Shown here one piece after another: positions 25,656-34,918 of a stretch of DNA of 59,422 nt (positions are counted from its first letter, which is position 1; each line of letters begins with the position of its first letter). The position numbers and the translations under genes were made by a program. The stretch is from Peribacillus deserti. Lineage in GTDB: Bacteria > Bacillota > Bacilli > Bacillales > DSM-1321. The notes beneath the pieces were generated by a model. The model was given only the letters and a program-made list of their open reading frames with translations. It had not been told where the DNA came from and did no database searches. Where the stretch lies: the NCBI RefSeq assembly GCF_002863585.1, contig NZ_PGUY01000041.1, forward strand, positions 1-59,422. The letters run 5' to 3'.

Positions 25656-26927
25656 CTATTCTTGGTATACAAAATCTGGAAGGTACAATGAGAGCTGAGG
25701 GACAAACGTGATAACCAGCAAAGCACCAATTAAGACCACAATAAACGGGAACGTTCCTCTTGTTACACCCATTATGGACAATTTGCTGATCCCCGAAGCA
25801 ACGAACAGATTTAATCCAAAAGGAGGAGTCAGCATCCCTATTGCCAGGTTGACAATCATGATCACTCCGAAATGGATCGGGTCAATGCCCATTTCCATTA
25901 CAATCGGCAAGAATAGCGGCACAAGAATTAAAATGGCTGCACTGGAATCCATAAACATACCGACAATCAACAGAATTACGATAACTAATAACAGGAATGA
26001 AACCGGACTGTTCGCGAACTGCAGGATCTTACCCGCGACCGTGGACGGAATTTGTTCAAACGTCAGGTACCAGCTGAATACTTTAGCTGCAGATATAACA
26101 AACATAATCATCGCTGAAGTGACAATGGACCTTTTTGCTACTGTAACCAGCACTTTAAAAGTCAGTTCTTTATAGATGAAGAATCCGATGAACATGCTGT
26201 AGACAATGGCGATAGCGGCGGCTTCGGTAGGAGTGAATATACCAAAATAGATACCGCCCAGAACGATCACTGGCATTAAAATTCCCCAGACAGCAGAGAT
26301 TGTCGATGACCATAACTCTTTGGCAGTCGGTTTTTTATCGGGTTTATGCCCCTGCCTCTTGGCGATGATGAAGCTGACGGCCATAAGTACAATCCCAATA
26401 AAAACCCCTGGTATGACACCGGCAATGAATAACTTACTTATCGAAACTTCCGCAACCGAGCCATACACTAAAAAGGTGATGCTCGGCGGAATAATGATTC
26501 CAAGGGAGCCTGCTGCCGTCATTAATCCAACCGAAAATTTTTCCGGATAACGTGCTTCCTTAAGAGAAGGAATCATAATGCCGCCTATCGCAGCAACTGT
26601 GGCCGGGCTTGATCCGGACAGGGCTGCAAAAAACATTGAGGACAATACCCCTGCGATCGGCAGTCCGCCCGTTGTCCATCCGACCCATTTTTTAGCAAAA
26701 TCGATGAGTCTTTTTGATGTTCCTCCGGCAAGCATTAAATCGCCTGCGAACACAAAGAATGGAATGGCCATCAACGAAAAAGAATCAACTCCGGAAAACA
26801 TGGACCTCGCCAGTGTATCAACCGGAACACCGCTGACCATTATAGCTGTAAATCCGCTTAATCCTATCGCTATGGCTATTGGTGTCCCCAGCAATAACAG
26901 AATGAAAAAAACGATAAATAAGATCAC
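25656..26927 (-). CDS. dctM: TRAP transporter large permease subunit
   Basis: The 423-residue membrane protein has the length and composition of DctM, the sodium-coupled transport subunit with about 12 segments. Motifs include FFVFAGDLMLAGG, ALSGSSPATVAAIGGIMIP, IPPSITFLVYG and the C-terminal LTPPFGLNLFVASG. Its ATG overlaps the end of dctQ by four bases. It works with DctQ and the DctP lipoprotein to import an organic anion such as a sugar acid. Confidence 0.93.
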   Translation of the reverse strand: MILFIVFFILLLLGTPIAIAIGLSGFTAIMVSGVPVDTLARSMFSGVDSFSLMAIPFFVFAGDLMLAGGTSKRLIDFAKKWVGWTTGGLPIAGVLSSMFFAALSGSSPATVAAIGGIMIPSLKEARYPEKFSVGLMTAAGSLGIIIPPSITFLVYGSVAEVSISKLFIAGVIPGVFIGIVLMAVSFIIAKRQGHKPDKKPTAKELWSSTISAVWGILMPVIVLGGIYFGIFTPTEAAAIAIVYSMFIGFFIYKELTFKVLVTVAKRSIVTSAMIMFVISAAKVFSWYLTFEQIPSTVAGKILQFANSPVSFLLLVIVILLIVGMFMDSSAAILILVPLFLPIVMEMGIDPIHFGVIMIVNLAIGMLTPPFGLNLFVASGISKLSIMGVTRGTFPFIVVLIGALLVITFVPQLSLYLPDFVYQE

Positions 26928-27448
26928 AGGTTTGCTGCCTCCTTGTCCGATAAATCATTTACAGGCCCTTTTGAGGAACGTATATTTTTGATGTCAGTAA
27001 CGAGCAATTGTACAAATCGGATGAGCATTAGAGCTGTACCGACTGGTACGGCCAAGTATGGAATATACATTGGCATTCCGATTGCAGGAGTCACACTTCC
27101 AAAAGCAATAACATTTGAGATCATAACGCAACTGGACCAGATTAAAACAACACAAAAGCTGATGGAGATTAAATTGGCCAGGATAGAAAAAGAACCTTTC
27201 CACCTTGCAGGAAGAATTACAACAAGGGCATCGACGGTTGCATGGGCTTTTTCCCGGACCGCAATACTGCTTCCTATAAAAATAAACCAGACGATCAAAA
27301 ATCTTGCTGCCTCTTCCGACCAGGAAAGGGAATAGTTAAATACGTAGCGCAGGACAACCTGGACAAAGATTAACAGTGAGGTAAATACAAGGGAAACGAA
27401 ACCCAGATACTCCTCAAAGTGATTTAAAAACTGATTGGTTCGCTTCAT
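26924..27448 (-). CDS. dctQ: TRAP transporter small permease subunit
   Basis: The 174-residue protein has four hydrophobic segments and the DctQ pattern (SWSEEAARFLIVWFIFIGSSIAVREKAHATVD). It partners DctM in the membrane. AAAGGAGAGATATC precedes the ATG. A terminator-like hairpin separates it from dctP. Confidence 0.9.
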   Translation of the reverse strand: MKRTNQFLNHFEEYLGFVSLVFTSLLIFVQVVLRYVFNYSLSWSEEAARFLIVWFIFIGSSIAVREKAHATVDALVVILPARWKGSFSILANLISISFCVVLIWSSCVMISNVIAFGSVTPAIGMPMYIPYLAVPVGTALMLIRFVQLLVTDIKNIRSSKGPVNDLSDKEAANL

Positions 27449-27463
27449 GATATCTCTCCTTTC

Positions 27464-27489
27464 AAAAAAGGGACGGCTCTAAGCCGCCC
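27464..27489 (-). terminator. Intra-operon attenuating hairpin between dctP and dctQ
   Basis: Minus strand GGGCGGC and GCCGTCCC pair around a short loop and are followed by TTTTTT, just before the dctQ ribosome-binding site. It fits a partial terminator that keeps the binding protein more abundant than the membrane subunits. Confidence 0.7.
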
Positions 27490-27500
27490 TACTAATTATG

Positions 27501-28538
27501 TTATTTACCTTCTGCTTCTTTGACGGCATCCAGTAATTCCTGGCTTCCCTCTACCTTCTCGAACTCGTCATATACTTTCTTTGTAGCTTCCTTGAAAGCT
27601 TCTTTCTGCCCTTCATTTAACTTAGTTATTTTGATCTTCGAATCCTCTAGCGTTTTCATATATTCAACTTCGTCAGCAGCGGACTGGTCCCACTGCCAGT
27701 CATTGACTTCAGCAGCTACTTCATCAACTGCCTTTCTTAAATCTTCTGGAAGGTCTTGATAAAATTTGTTGCTGATCAGGAGAGGATAGGCCATGTATCC
27801 ATGTGAGCTTAAGGTCATATAATCCTGAACCTCATAGAATTTCTTGCTGACGATATTGCTTAGCGGATTTTCCTGGCCATCTACAGTCTTGGTTTGTAGA
27901 GCTGTGTATAATTCAGCGAAGTCAATCGATACACCTCCAGCTCCCATTGCTTTAAACTGTGAAATAAGAAGCGGACTCTGGGAAACCCGGATCTTCATTC
28001 CATCTAAATCTTCCGGCCCTTCAATTGCGCGCTTTGAGTTAGTTAGATGTTTAAAACCGCCATCCCAGTATCCCAATGCCCTTAGGCCTTGCTGTTCCAG
28101 GCGTTTGTTTAGCATTTCCCCCAGCTTCCCTTCCATTGCATTACGAGCCGATTCCCGATCGCTGAATAAAAATGGAAGGTCAAATACTTCATACTGTTTA
28201 ACGAAAGAAGGCAATACCCCTGTAAACGGAGCATTCATTTGAATGGTTCCTGACTGCATTTGCTCTGTAATTTCACGGTCAGCACCTAATTGGGAGTCAG
28301 GGAAAATCTCTACCTTGATCTGGCCCTTTGTACGTTCCTCAAGAAGCTTTCCAAACCTTTCCGCAGCTTTCCCTTTTGCTGTTGAAGCGCTTACAACATG
28401 TGCAAACTTAATGGTATAAGATCCCTTTTTGCCAGATCCTCCTTTCGCAGTGCCGGATGATTCCGATTTCCCACAGCCGGATAGCACCAGCATGAACATT
28501 AAGATGATAACTGACAAGCCACTCCACATTTTCCGCAT
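27501..28538 (-). CDS. dctP: TRAP transporter substrate-binding lipoprotein
   Basis: The 345-residue protein has a lipoprotein signal with lipobox VLSGC (Cys near residue 22) and a Ser/Gly/Lys linker. The DctP fold follows, with FAHVVSASTAKGKAAERF, IFPDSQLGADREITEQMQSG, the conserved ligand arginine in MKIRVSQSP, and DGQENPLSNI. DctP proteins bind carboxylated ligands through that arginine. The adjacent sugar-type genes suggest a sugar acid or similar compound. Confidence 0.93.
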   Translation of the reverse strand: MRKMWSGLSVIILMFMLVLSGCGKSESSGTAKGGSGKKGSYTIKFAHVVSASTAKGKAAERFGKLLEERTKGQIKVEIFPDSQLGADREITEQMQSGTIQMNAPFTGVLPSFVKQYEVFDLPFLFSDRESARNAMEGKLGEMLNKRLEQQGLRALGYWDGGFKHLTNSKRAIEGPEDLDGMKIRVSQSPLLISQFKAMGAGGVSIDFAELYTALQTKTVDGQENPLSNIVSKKFYEVQDYMTLSSHGYMAYPLLISNKFYQDLPEDLRKAVDEVAAEVNDWQWDQSAADEVEYMKTLEDSKIKITKLNEGQKEAFKEATKKVYDEFEKVEGSQELLDAVKEAEGK

Positions 28539-28657
28539 TGTTTTCTCTCCCCTATTTAAATATTTTACCTTACAGACTATTTTGAATATTTAAAACAAAA
28601 AAGTCTTACTAGATTGGGAAAAGAATTCTTAAATTTGGAAGACACTACTCATTTTTC

Positions 28658-29512
28658 TCAATTATTAGAAGCGGATAATGACAGGTCATTAGCAAGCTGG
28701 CCAGTTGTCCTATATTTATTAGGGGAAATTCCTACCAGGTTACGGAAGGTGCGATAAAAGGTCGATACCGTTTCATAGCCTACTTCAAAGCATATTGATA
28801 CGATGTCTTTCTCTGTTTCGGACAGTAAATCCTTCGCCCGGTTAATTCTAATTTTCTGCAAATATTGTAATGGCGTATCATTATACTTTTTTTTAAAAAT
28901 ATCATTCATATATCTTGTGGAAATCCCAAACAGAACGGATAGGTTTTCAGCCGTTATGTTTTCGAAATAATGGGTGTCTATGTACTCTCTCATCTGGATG
29001 CATCTCACATCATTTGCATCCTGCACTTTCTTGACTCCCTGATGGCGAAGAAGGATTAAAAGAGCTTCCATCAGATAAATGGGAATCGCAAATTCGCTGT
29101 AAACATCTGTCGTTTTTTGTTCATAAAGCATTTTCCTGAATAACGGCCTGATTTCGCTGGCCGTGAACAAGTCCAGTTCCACATGCTTAGAATGATTTTT
29201 TATCAAGCTGAGTATCCCTTTATAGACAAAGGGATTTAGTACTGGGATGGAAAATGCCAGCACCAGCACGGTCAGTTTTTCATTAGCCTTTATAGAGTGA
29301 ATTGTTTCAGGAACAATCAAAACAACCCGGTCCTTTGAAAAATCATAGGTCCTTCCATCCAAGGTGATTTCCCCTTCTCCCTCAAGGGCATATAGAATTT
29401 GAAAGTGGTCATGGTAATGCTCTTTTACCATCTGCCCTTTTAAGTGTTTACTCTCATAGAGATCCACACCTGTTTCAGGAAAAACTAACTTTCTATAAAG
29501 TTTCTTCTCCAT
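28658..29512 (-). CDS. AraC-family regulator with cupin sensor domain
   Basis: The 284-residue regulator has an N-terminal cupin-like domain (HYHDHFQILYALEGEGEITL), where ligands bind, and a C-terminal double helix-turn-helix of AraC/XylS type (ITAENLSVLFGISTRYMNDIF and DIVSICFEVGYETVSTFYRTF). It lies upstream of the TRAP operon on the same strand with a 119-base gap. It probably controls the TRAP and/or sugar-oxidation operons in response to the imported compound. Confidence 0.88.
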   Translation of the reverse strand: MEKKLYRKLVFPETGVDLYESKHLKGQMVKEHYHDHFQILYALEGEGEITLDGRTYDFSKDRVVLIVPETIHSIKANEKLTVLVLAFSIPVLNPFVYKGILSLIKNHSKHVELDLFTASEIRPLFRKMLYEQKTTDVYSEFAIPIYLMEALLILLRHQGVKKVQDANDVRCIQMREYIDTHYFENITAENLSVLFGISTRYMNDIFKKKYNDTPLQYLQKIRINRAKDLLSETEKDIVSICFEVGYETVSTFYRTFRNLVGISPNKYRTTGQLANDLSLSASNN

Positions 29513-29762
29513 TTCGACTACCCCCTGTATCTATTCACCTTAAGTTATCAGGAATTATTCCGGCTCTGCAGCATCTTAGCTGGTGATGTATTTATTATTC
29601 TCTATCCACGCTTTTGTTCCTGTATAAAAAACATTAATGTGTAAATTTAACAACCATTTGTGAATCTATAGGTTTCAAAAAGAGTTAGGAGAACATACTG
29701 CATTTCGAAAAAATGAAAAAAATAATTGTTGGATAATATTGGTCCCTCAAGCCATGCCACAA

Positions 29763-29793
29763 GAAAAACGTTCAGCCCAAGGGCTGAACGTTT
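29763..29793 (-). terminator. Rho-independent terminator after the aldehyde dehydrogenase
   Basis: AAACGTTCAGCCC and GGGCTGAACGTTT form a 13-bp inverted repeat around AA. On the minus strand TTTTTCTT follows. It ends the seven-gene operon that begins at 38030. Confidence 0.85.
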
Positions 29794-29799
29794 AAGTTT

Positions 29800-31251
29800 T
29801 TAATATTTAATACAGATAGTAGAAACTTCACTATAAAAATCGATGCTGAACATTCCGCCCTGGCGTCCGACCCCGCTTTGCTTTTCTCCGCCATATGGCG
29901 TTCTAGGATCCCTCAGGAACCAGGTGTTAACCCAGGTCAAGCCTGCCTCAATTTCATGTGCTACCCGAAAGGCCCTGCTGCTGTCCTTTGTCCAAACAGA
30001 GGCACTAAGCCCATAATGAGTATCATTTGCATATGAGATCACTTCCTCCTCGGTATCAAACGGCTGAACGGTGACAACAGGCCCGAAGATTTCTTCCTTA
30101 ATAACCTGGCAGCTGTTATCAAGGCCCGTAATAATTGTTGGTTCTAAAAAGTATCCCTTTTCCTGGCTTTGTACAGGGTTGCCTCCAGTCTCTATGGTCC
30201 CGCCTTCTTTTTTGGCTGTTTCTATATAATCCAGAACGCGATTATAATGCTGTTTGCTGATCAATGCCCCAATATTTGTGTTTCCTTCAAGAGGATCACC
30301 GACAATCTGCTCCCTGGTTTTACTAATGAATTTTTCGAGAAACTTATCATAAATCGAGCGCTGCACATATATTCTCGATCCGCACAGACAAACAGCCCCC
30401 TGGTTGATGAAACTGCTCCTTAAAGTGGTTTCTACCACTTCCTCTAAATCGCAATCCTCAAAAATAATATTAGGATTTTTTCCGCCAAGCTCAAAAGAAA
30501 ATCGCTTTAAATTAGATACACCTGCTCTCATAATGCTTTTACCTGTTGAAGTTTCCCCTGTAAAAGCAATAGCCCTTATGTCTTTGTGTTCCGCAATCGC
30601 CTCACCAACGGTTCTTCCTGCCCCATTTACAATATTTACAACTCCGTCCGGCAATCCTGCTTGTTTACAGATTTCGCCTAACAGAGTGGCAGTCATTGGA
30701 GTCCAGCGCGCCGGTTTTAAAACCACGGTGTTGCCCATTGCCAGACACGGTGCAAGTTTGGCACTTAGCAATAAAAGGGGCAGGTTCCATGGATTGATCA
30801 TCCCGACGACACCGAGGGGACGGCGCACTACAAAATTCATGGCTCCCACTTCCATTGGATATGCCTCCGTACCCATGGTTGAGATAAAATTGGCATAGAA
30901 ATGAAAGCTGCCCGCCGCCCTTGGAATATCGACATTGCTGGATAGCCATAGCGGCTTTCCAGTATCCATTGTTTCAAGGAGTGCCAGTTCGTCCTTTCTC
31001 TCCAAGAGCAGGTCCCCAATTTTCCGAAGAATAGCCGCCCGTTCACTTACCTTTGACTTCTTCCAGGTTTCAAACGCATTTTTAGCTGCTTTTACAGCAA
31101 GGTCTACTTCATAAGCGCCGCCTTCCTCTACCTGGCCAATCACTTCTTCTGTCGCAGGATTAATATTATCAAAGGATTTATTATCAACAGAAGAGATATA
31201 TTCTCCATTTATAAAGTGCTTACAATCCATATTCTTGACTTTTACCGCCAT
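29800..31251 (-). CDS. NAD(P)-dependent aldehyde dehydrogenase
   Basis: This enzyme oxidises an aldehyde to its acid. I start at ATG 31251, which follows AAGGAGGACTTACCA, giving 483 residues; a TTG 18 bases upstream is less likely. Active-site Glu254 (FELGGKNP) and Cys288 (NQGAVCLCGSR) are in place, as is the cofactor loop GETSTGKS. The end motif LRDPRTPYGGEKQSGVGRQGG resembles 2-hydroxymuconic semialdehyde dehydrogenases and related betaine/lactaldehyde enzymes. It is the last gene of the operon containing the sugar importer and GMC flavoprotein. Confidence 0.9.
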   Translation of the reverse strand: MAVKVKNMDCKHFINGEYISSVDNKSFDNINPATEEVIGQVEEGGAYEVDLAVKAAKNAFETWKKSKVSERAAILRKIGDLLLERKDELALLETMDTGKPLWLSSNVDIPRAAGSFHFYANFISTMGTEAYPMEVGAMNFVVRRPLGVVGMINPWNLPLLLLSAKLAPCLAMGNTVVLKPARWTPMTATLLGEICKQAGLPDGVVNIVNGAGRTVGEAIAEHKDIRAIAFTGETSTGKSIMRAGVSNLKRFSFELGGKNPNIIFEDCDLEEVVETTLRSSFINQGAVCLCGSRIYVQRSIYDKFLEKFISKTREQIVGDPLEGNTNIGALISKQHYNRVLDYIETAKKEGGTIETGGNPVQSQEKGYFLEPTIITGLDNSCQVIKEEIFGPVVTVQPFDTEEEVISYANDTHYGLSASVWTKDSSRAFRVAHEIEAGLTWVNTWFLRDPRTPYGGEKQSGVGRQGGMFSIDFYSEVSTICIKY

Positions 31252-31302
31252 TGGTAAGTCCTCCTTCAATTATTAATATTGGAATCTTCAATTTAGAATA
31301 AC

Positions 31303-32283
31303 TTACAATCTTACAGCCTTCCCCCTGCCATATAAAAACAGGACAAACAGGATGACAAGACCATAGATAATTTGTTTTCCGGCATCATTTATATCAAGCA
31401 CCGTTAAAATACTCATTAACAGATAAATAATAATTGCACCGGCTGCTGTTCCAGCATATCCGCCTTTCCCCCCAAGAATTGAGGTGCCGCCAATCACAAC
31501 CGCTGCTATGGTAGGAAGAAGCAGAGAGTCGCCCATCCCCAAATGTGATAATCCATAAAATCCAACCAGCATCATTCCTGCCACAACAGAAAACAAACTG
31601 CTGAGAATGTAAACCATGATGATCAGCCGTTTATTCTGAATTCCGGACAGATAGGAGACACTTGTATTCGTACCAACGGAGTAAAGCTTTCTGCCAAAGG
31701 TCGTTTTGACCAATAAAACCACCACAGCGGCTGAGAGAATAATCCATATGATCACTGCGGTCTTTATGCCCAGAATGGATCCAGTGCCTAGAAATCTAAG
31801 CCAGTCAGGCGATGCACCCTTCGGATTTCCATTTGAATATACATAGGTAATGCTTTTTAGAATGCTGCTCATAGCCAGGGTCATAATGATGGGCGAGATG
31901 TTGAGATAAGAAATTCCAATCCCGTTAAACGCCCCAATGAAAATACCGGCTGCCAGTACAGCTGCGAAGGCTGCAACCCCCCCATGCTCTATAGAAACCT
32001 GCGTCATGATAACAGCTCCGAGGTTCAAAGTGTAGGCAATCGAAAGATCAAGCCCTCCCGATAGAACCACTAAAGTCTGGCCGATTGCTGCAATGCCTAG
32101 AAATGAGGCTATCACAAGCAGCTGCATCACATGATCAACAGCAAAATACTGGGGCTGAATAATTCCCGATATAATATAGATGGAGACCATCGTTACATAA
32201 ATTTTGAGCACACCATACTTATGAAAAACGCTGACTGTTATTTTTGAATGGAGTGGATTTTTTTTGACCATTTCCGTATTCAT
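31303..32283 (-). CDS. Sugar ABC transporter permease, RbsC-like
   Basis: The 326-residue membrane protein has 8-10 hydrophobic helices and the RbsC-family signatures IAAIGQTLVVLSGGLDLSI and AVVIGGTSILGGKGGYAGT. It pairs with the adjacent permease to form the membrane channel of a ribose-type importer. It is separated by 16 bases from the upstream permease gene. Confidence 0.9.
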   Translation of the reverse strand: MNTEMVKKNPLHSKITVSVFHKYGVLKIYVTMVSIYIISGIIQPQYFAVDHVMQLLVIASFLGIAAIGQTLVVLSGGLDLSIAYTLNLGAVIMTQVSIEHGGVAAFAAVLAAGIFIGAFNGIGISYLNISPIIMTLAMSSILKSITYVYSNGNPKGASPDWLRFLGTGSILGIKTAVIIWIILSAAVVVLLVKTTFGRKLYSVGTNTSVSYLSGIQNKRLIIMVYILSSLFSVVAGMMLVGFYGLSHLGMGDSLLLPTIAAVVIGGTSILGGKGGYAGTAAGAIIIYLLMSILTVLDINDAGKQIIYGLVILFVLFLYGRGKAVRL

Positions 32284-32299
32284 GTCGATCCTCCTCCCT

Positions 32300-33292
32300 C
32301 TAACCCGTTCGCTGCAAGGATTTGATTTTTATTTTCGGTAACAGCCCCACTGAAAGCGCCAGCAAAAGAATCACACCCTGGACGGCATTCTGGTAGAAGG
32401 ACGGAACACCCCAAAAAATCAGTAATCCTAAAACCAGTGACAGGATCGATGCCCCAGCTACTGCACCCATATATCCCCCCTTGCCGCCGGCAAGAGATGT
32501 TCCTCCGAGAACTACAGCCGCAATCGAATTTAATGTAAACAGGCTGCTGCCCAGCGGATCACCGGAAGCTGTTTGTGCAGTTAACAACAATCCTGCACAT
32601 GCAGAAAATAATCCTGACAGCGTATAGGCCCACAGCTTTGTCCGGTCTATATTAATGCCCGATACGAACGCAGAGTACTCGTTGCCTCCTATGGCATATA
32701 GAGATTGACCCAGGCTGCTGCGCCTCAGCGGAAACCAGACCAGGAAAATAAAAACGGCCAGAACAACGGCCGAAGCAGGAAGTATGTCAAAAATCCTGCC
32801 TGTTAGTATTTCTGTGTACTGATAAGGTACCATTCCTCCAGGTGTCGGACGTATATACAAGGCAATCCCACCGTATACCGAAGCGGTAGCAAGCGTGACA
32901 ATAATGGGCTGAAGCCTACCATAAACAATAATGGCTCCGTTGATGAATCCTGCTAAACAGCCTGCCGCCAATACAATAATCACGGTAAGCAGAATACCGG
33001 CTGCCTGGCTCCCCGCCTTTTGAGAAATGGGTTCCATATATGTTGCAGCAATAGAGTTAGTGAGTCCAATCATGCTTCCAATAGATAAATCAATGCCTTT
33101 TGTCAAAACTGTCAGCGTTTGGGCGAGCGAAGCAATAGACAAAGTGATAACCTGGTTAAAAATCGATTGAGGTCCATAACGTGTGAAAAAGTCGTTCTGG
33201 TTAAGCGCGAATAATACCAGTATTAAAAGCAGGATTCCAAAAGCCAGAACTGCTTCTTTATTTCGTCTAAACAACAGAGCTTGATTGTTCAA
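32300..33292 (-). CDS. Sugar ABC transporter permease, RbsC-like
   Basis: The 330-residue protein is the second permease of the importer and a paralogue of its neighbour (LAQTLTVLTKGIDLSIGSM, AVVLGGTSLAGGKGGYMGA). It starts at TTG 33292 after AGGAGGTGATT, 14 bases beyond the ATPase gene. Two different permeases suggest a heterodimeric channel. Confidence 0.9.
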   Translation of the reverse strand: MNNQALLFRRNKEAVLAFGILLLILVLFALNQNDFFTRYGPQSIFNQVITLSIASLAQTLTVLTKGIDLSIGSMIGLTNSIAATYMEPISQKAGSQAAGILLTVIIVLAAGCLAGFINGAIIVYGRLQPIIVTLATASVYGGIALYIRPTPGGMVPYQYTEILTGRIFDILPASAVVLAVFIFLVWFPLRRSSLGQSLYAIGGNEYSAFVSGINIDRTKLWAYTLSGLFSACAGLLLTAQTASGDPLGSSLFTLNSIAAVVLGGTSLAGGKGGYMGAVAGASILSLVLGLLIFWGVPSFYQNAVQGVILLLALSVGLLPKIKIKSLQRTG

Positions 33293-33306
33293 GCAATAAT
33301 CACCTC

Positions 33307-34827
33307 CTATGCTACGCCAAGAGCGGCATTGATAATATGGTGTTCTGTAATTTCCTCACCGCTAAAGGTAGCCGTTACCCTTCCCTGTTTAAAAACTGCT
33401 ACACGATGGCAGACCCCCACCAGCTCAGGCAGCTCAGTGGAGTAAAAAATTATGGTTATTCCCTGTGCAGCAAGATTTGACATGTATTGGTAAATTTCTG
33501 ATTTTGTCCCTACATCTATGCCTCTCGTTGGATCAGCAAGCAGCAAGATGTCGCCCTCTGCTAAGATCGCTTTGCCAATCACAACTTTTTGCTGATTTCC
33601 GCCGCTTAAGCTCCCAGCCTCTTGTTCCAAGTTTGAAGTTTTGATTTTTAAAGATTCGACCGCATGGTGAAGTTCGTTTAATTCAGAAGTCCCATCAATG
33701 AAGCCCATTTTTTGTCTTTTATCCAGGGTCATTAATGCCAGATTCTCTTTTACTGACCGGGTTAAAAGCAAACCCTCGTGCTTCCTGTCTTCAGGTACCA
33801 ATGATATTCCTGCCTGTATAGCTGACTTAGGGCCCTTTAGGATAATGCTCTTATTATTTACTATGACATGGCCTTCTGTAATTGGGCATGCACCGAATAA
33901 GGAACGGAGAAACTGGCTTTGTCCGTGACCCTGAAGTCCTGCGATACCAAAAATTTCACCTTTTTTTATGACTAGATTAATATCATAAAAGTTCCCTGAA
34001 GAAGTCAGGTTCCGGATTTCTAATGCAGTTTCATTAGAATGCGGCTTCTTCTGCGGGAAGGTTTCCTCTACTTCCCTTCCTGCGATCCAGTGCACGATTT
34101 GATCCTTTCCCACTGTTCCCCAGTCGAAATCCGCTACATATCTTGCATCCCTGAACACGGTAGCCCTGTCAGCAATCCGATCAAGTTCATCCATTCGATG
34201 AGATATGAAAATGGCCGTAGTCCCTTTTTTGGTTATCCTCTTAATTAAGGTAAATAACAATTCTACCTCCTGGCTCCCGAGTGCAGAGGTTGCTTCATCA
34301 AAGATAATTATTTGGGGTTCACGGGATAAAGCCTTTGCAATTTCTACTAACTGCTGATCCGCCAGAGATAAGTCAGCAACTCGGCTTTCCGGGGAAATAG
34401 TTAGACCGAGGTCTTGAAAAAGATGATCTGTCCAGATCTTCATTTTCTTAAATTCGATCAAGCCCCATCTCGTTTTTGGTTCATGTCCAAGAAACACATT
34501 TTCTGCCACTGATAATTCTGGTACCAGGGAAAGCTCCTGAAAAACAGCAACAATTCCTTTACGTGACGCATCGATTGGAGAATCGATCGTCGTTTCCTCA
34601 CCCATATATCGAATCGTCCCGGAATCAGGTTTTACAACTCCGCATAATATCTTTACCAGTGTACTTTTCCCCGCGCCATTTTCACCGAGAAGCGCATGCA
34701 CTTCTCCTGCGCCACACGAAAAATCACAATCAATCAAGGCTTTGACCCCGCCATAGCTTTTACTGACATTCCTTACTTCCAGTAATGGAGCATTCGGTTC
34801 TGCCGTTTTCTCCTGAACCTTATCCAC
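33307..34827 (-). CDS. Sugar ABC transporter ATPase with two cassettes, RbsA-like
   Basis: The protein has two ATP-binding cassettes. The first has Walker A GENGAGKST and Walker B IIIFDEATSAL. The second has the degenerate Walker A seen in this family (GLQGHGQSQ) and a signature LSGGNQQKV. I choose GTG 34827 behind GGAGGTGGGATAC, giving 506 residues, because the upstream 19 codons hold no good start. It energises import through the two permeases that follow. Confidence 0.92.
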   Translation of the reverse strand: MDKVQEKTAEPNAPLLEVRNVSKSYGGVKALIDCDFSCGAGEVHALLGENGAGKSTLVKILCGVVKPDSGTIRYMGEETTIDSPIDASRKGIVAVFQELSLVPELSVAENVFLGHEPKTRWGLIEFKKMKIWTDHLFQDLGLTISPESRVADLSLADQQLVEIAKALSREPQIIIFDEATSALGSQEVELLFTLIKRITKKGTTAIFISHRMDELDRIADRATVFRDARYVADFDWGTVGKDQIVHWIAGREVEETFPQKKPHSNETALEIRNLTSSGNFYDINLVIKKGEIFGIAGLQGHGQSQFLRSLFGACPITEGHVIVNNKSIILKGPKSAIQAGISLVPEDRKHEGLLLTRSVKENLALMTLDKRQKMGFIDGTSELNELHHAVESLKIKTSNLEQEAGSLSGGNQQKVVIGKAILAEGDILLLADPTRGIDVGTKSEIYQYMSNLAAQGITIIFYSTELPELVGVCHRVAVFKQGRVTATFSGEEITEHHIINAALGVA

Positions 34828-34918
34828 GTATCCCACCTCCGCTTCTATTATGGGGAGCTGCATAATGGAACGGTTATACCTCAAGGTATAACCGGTTCAC
34901 CATGTCTGAATCTCTTCC

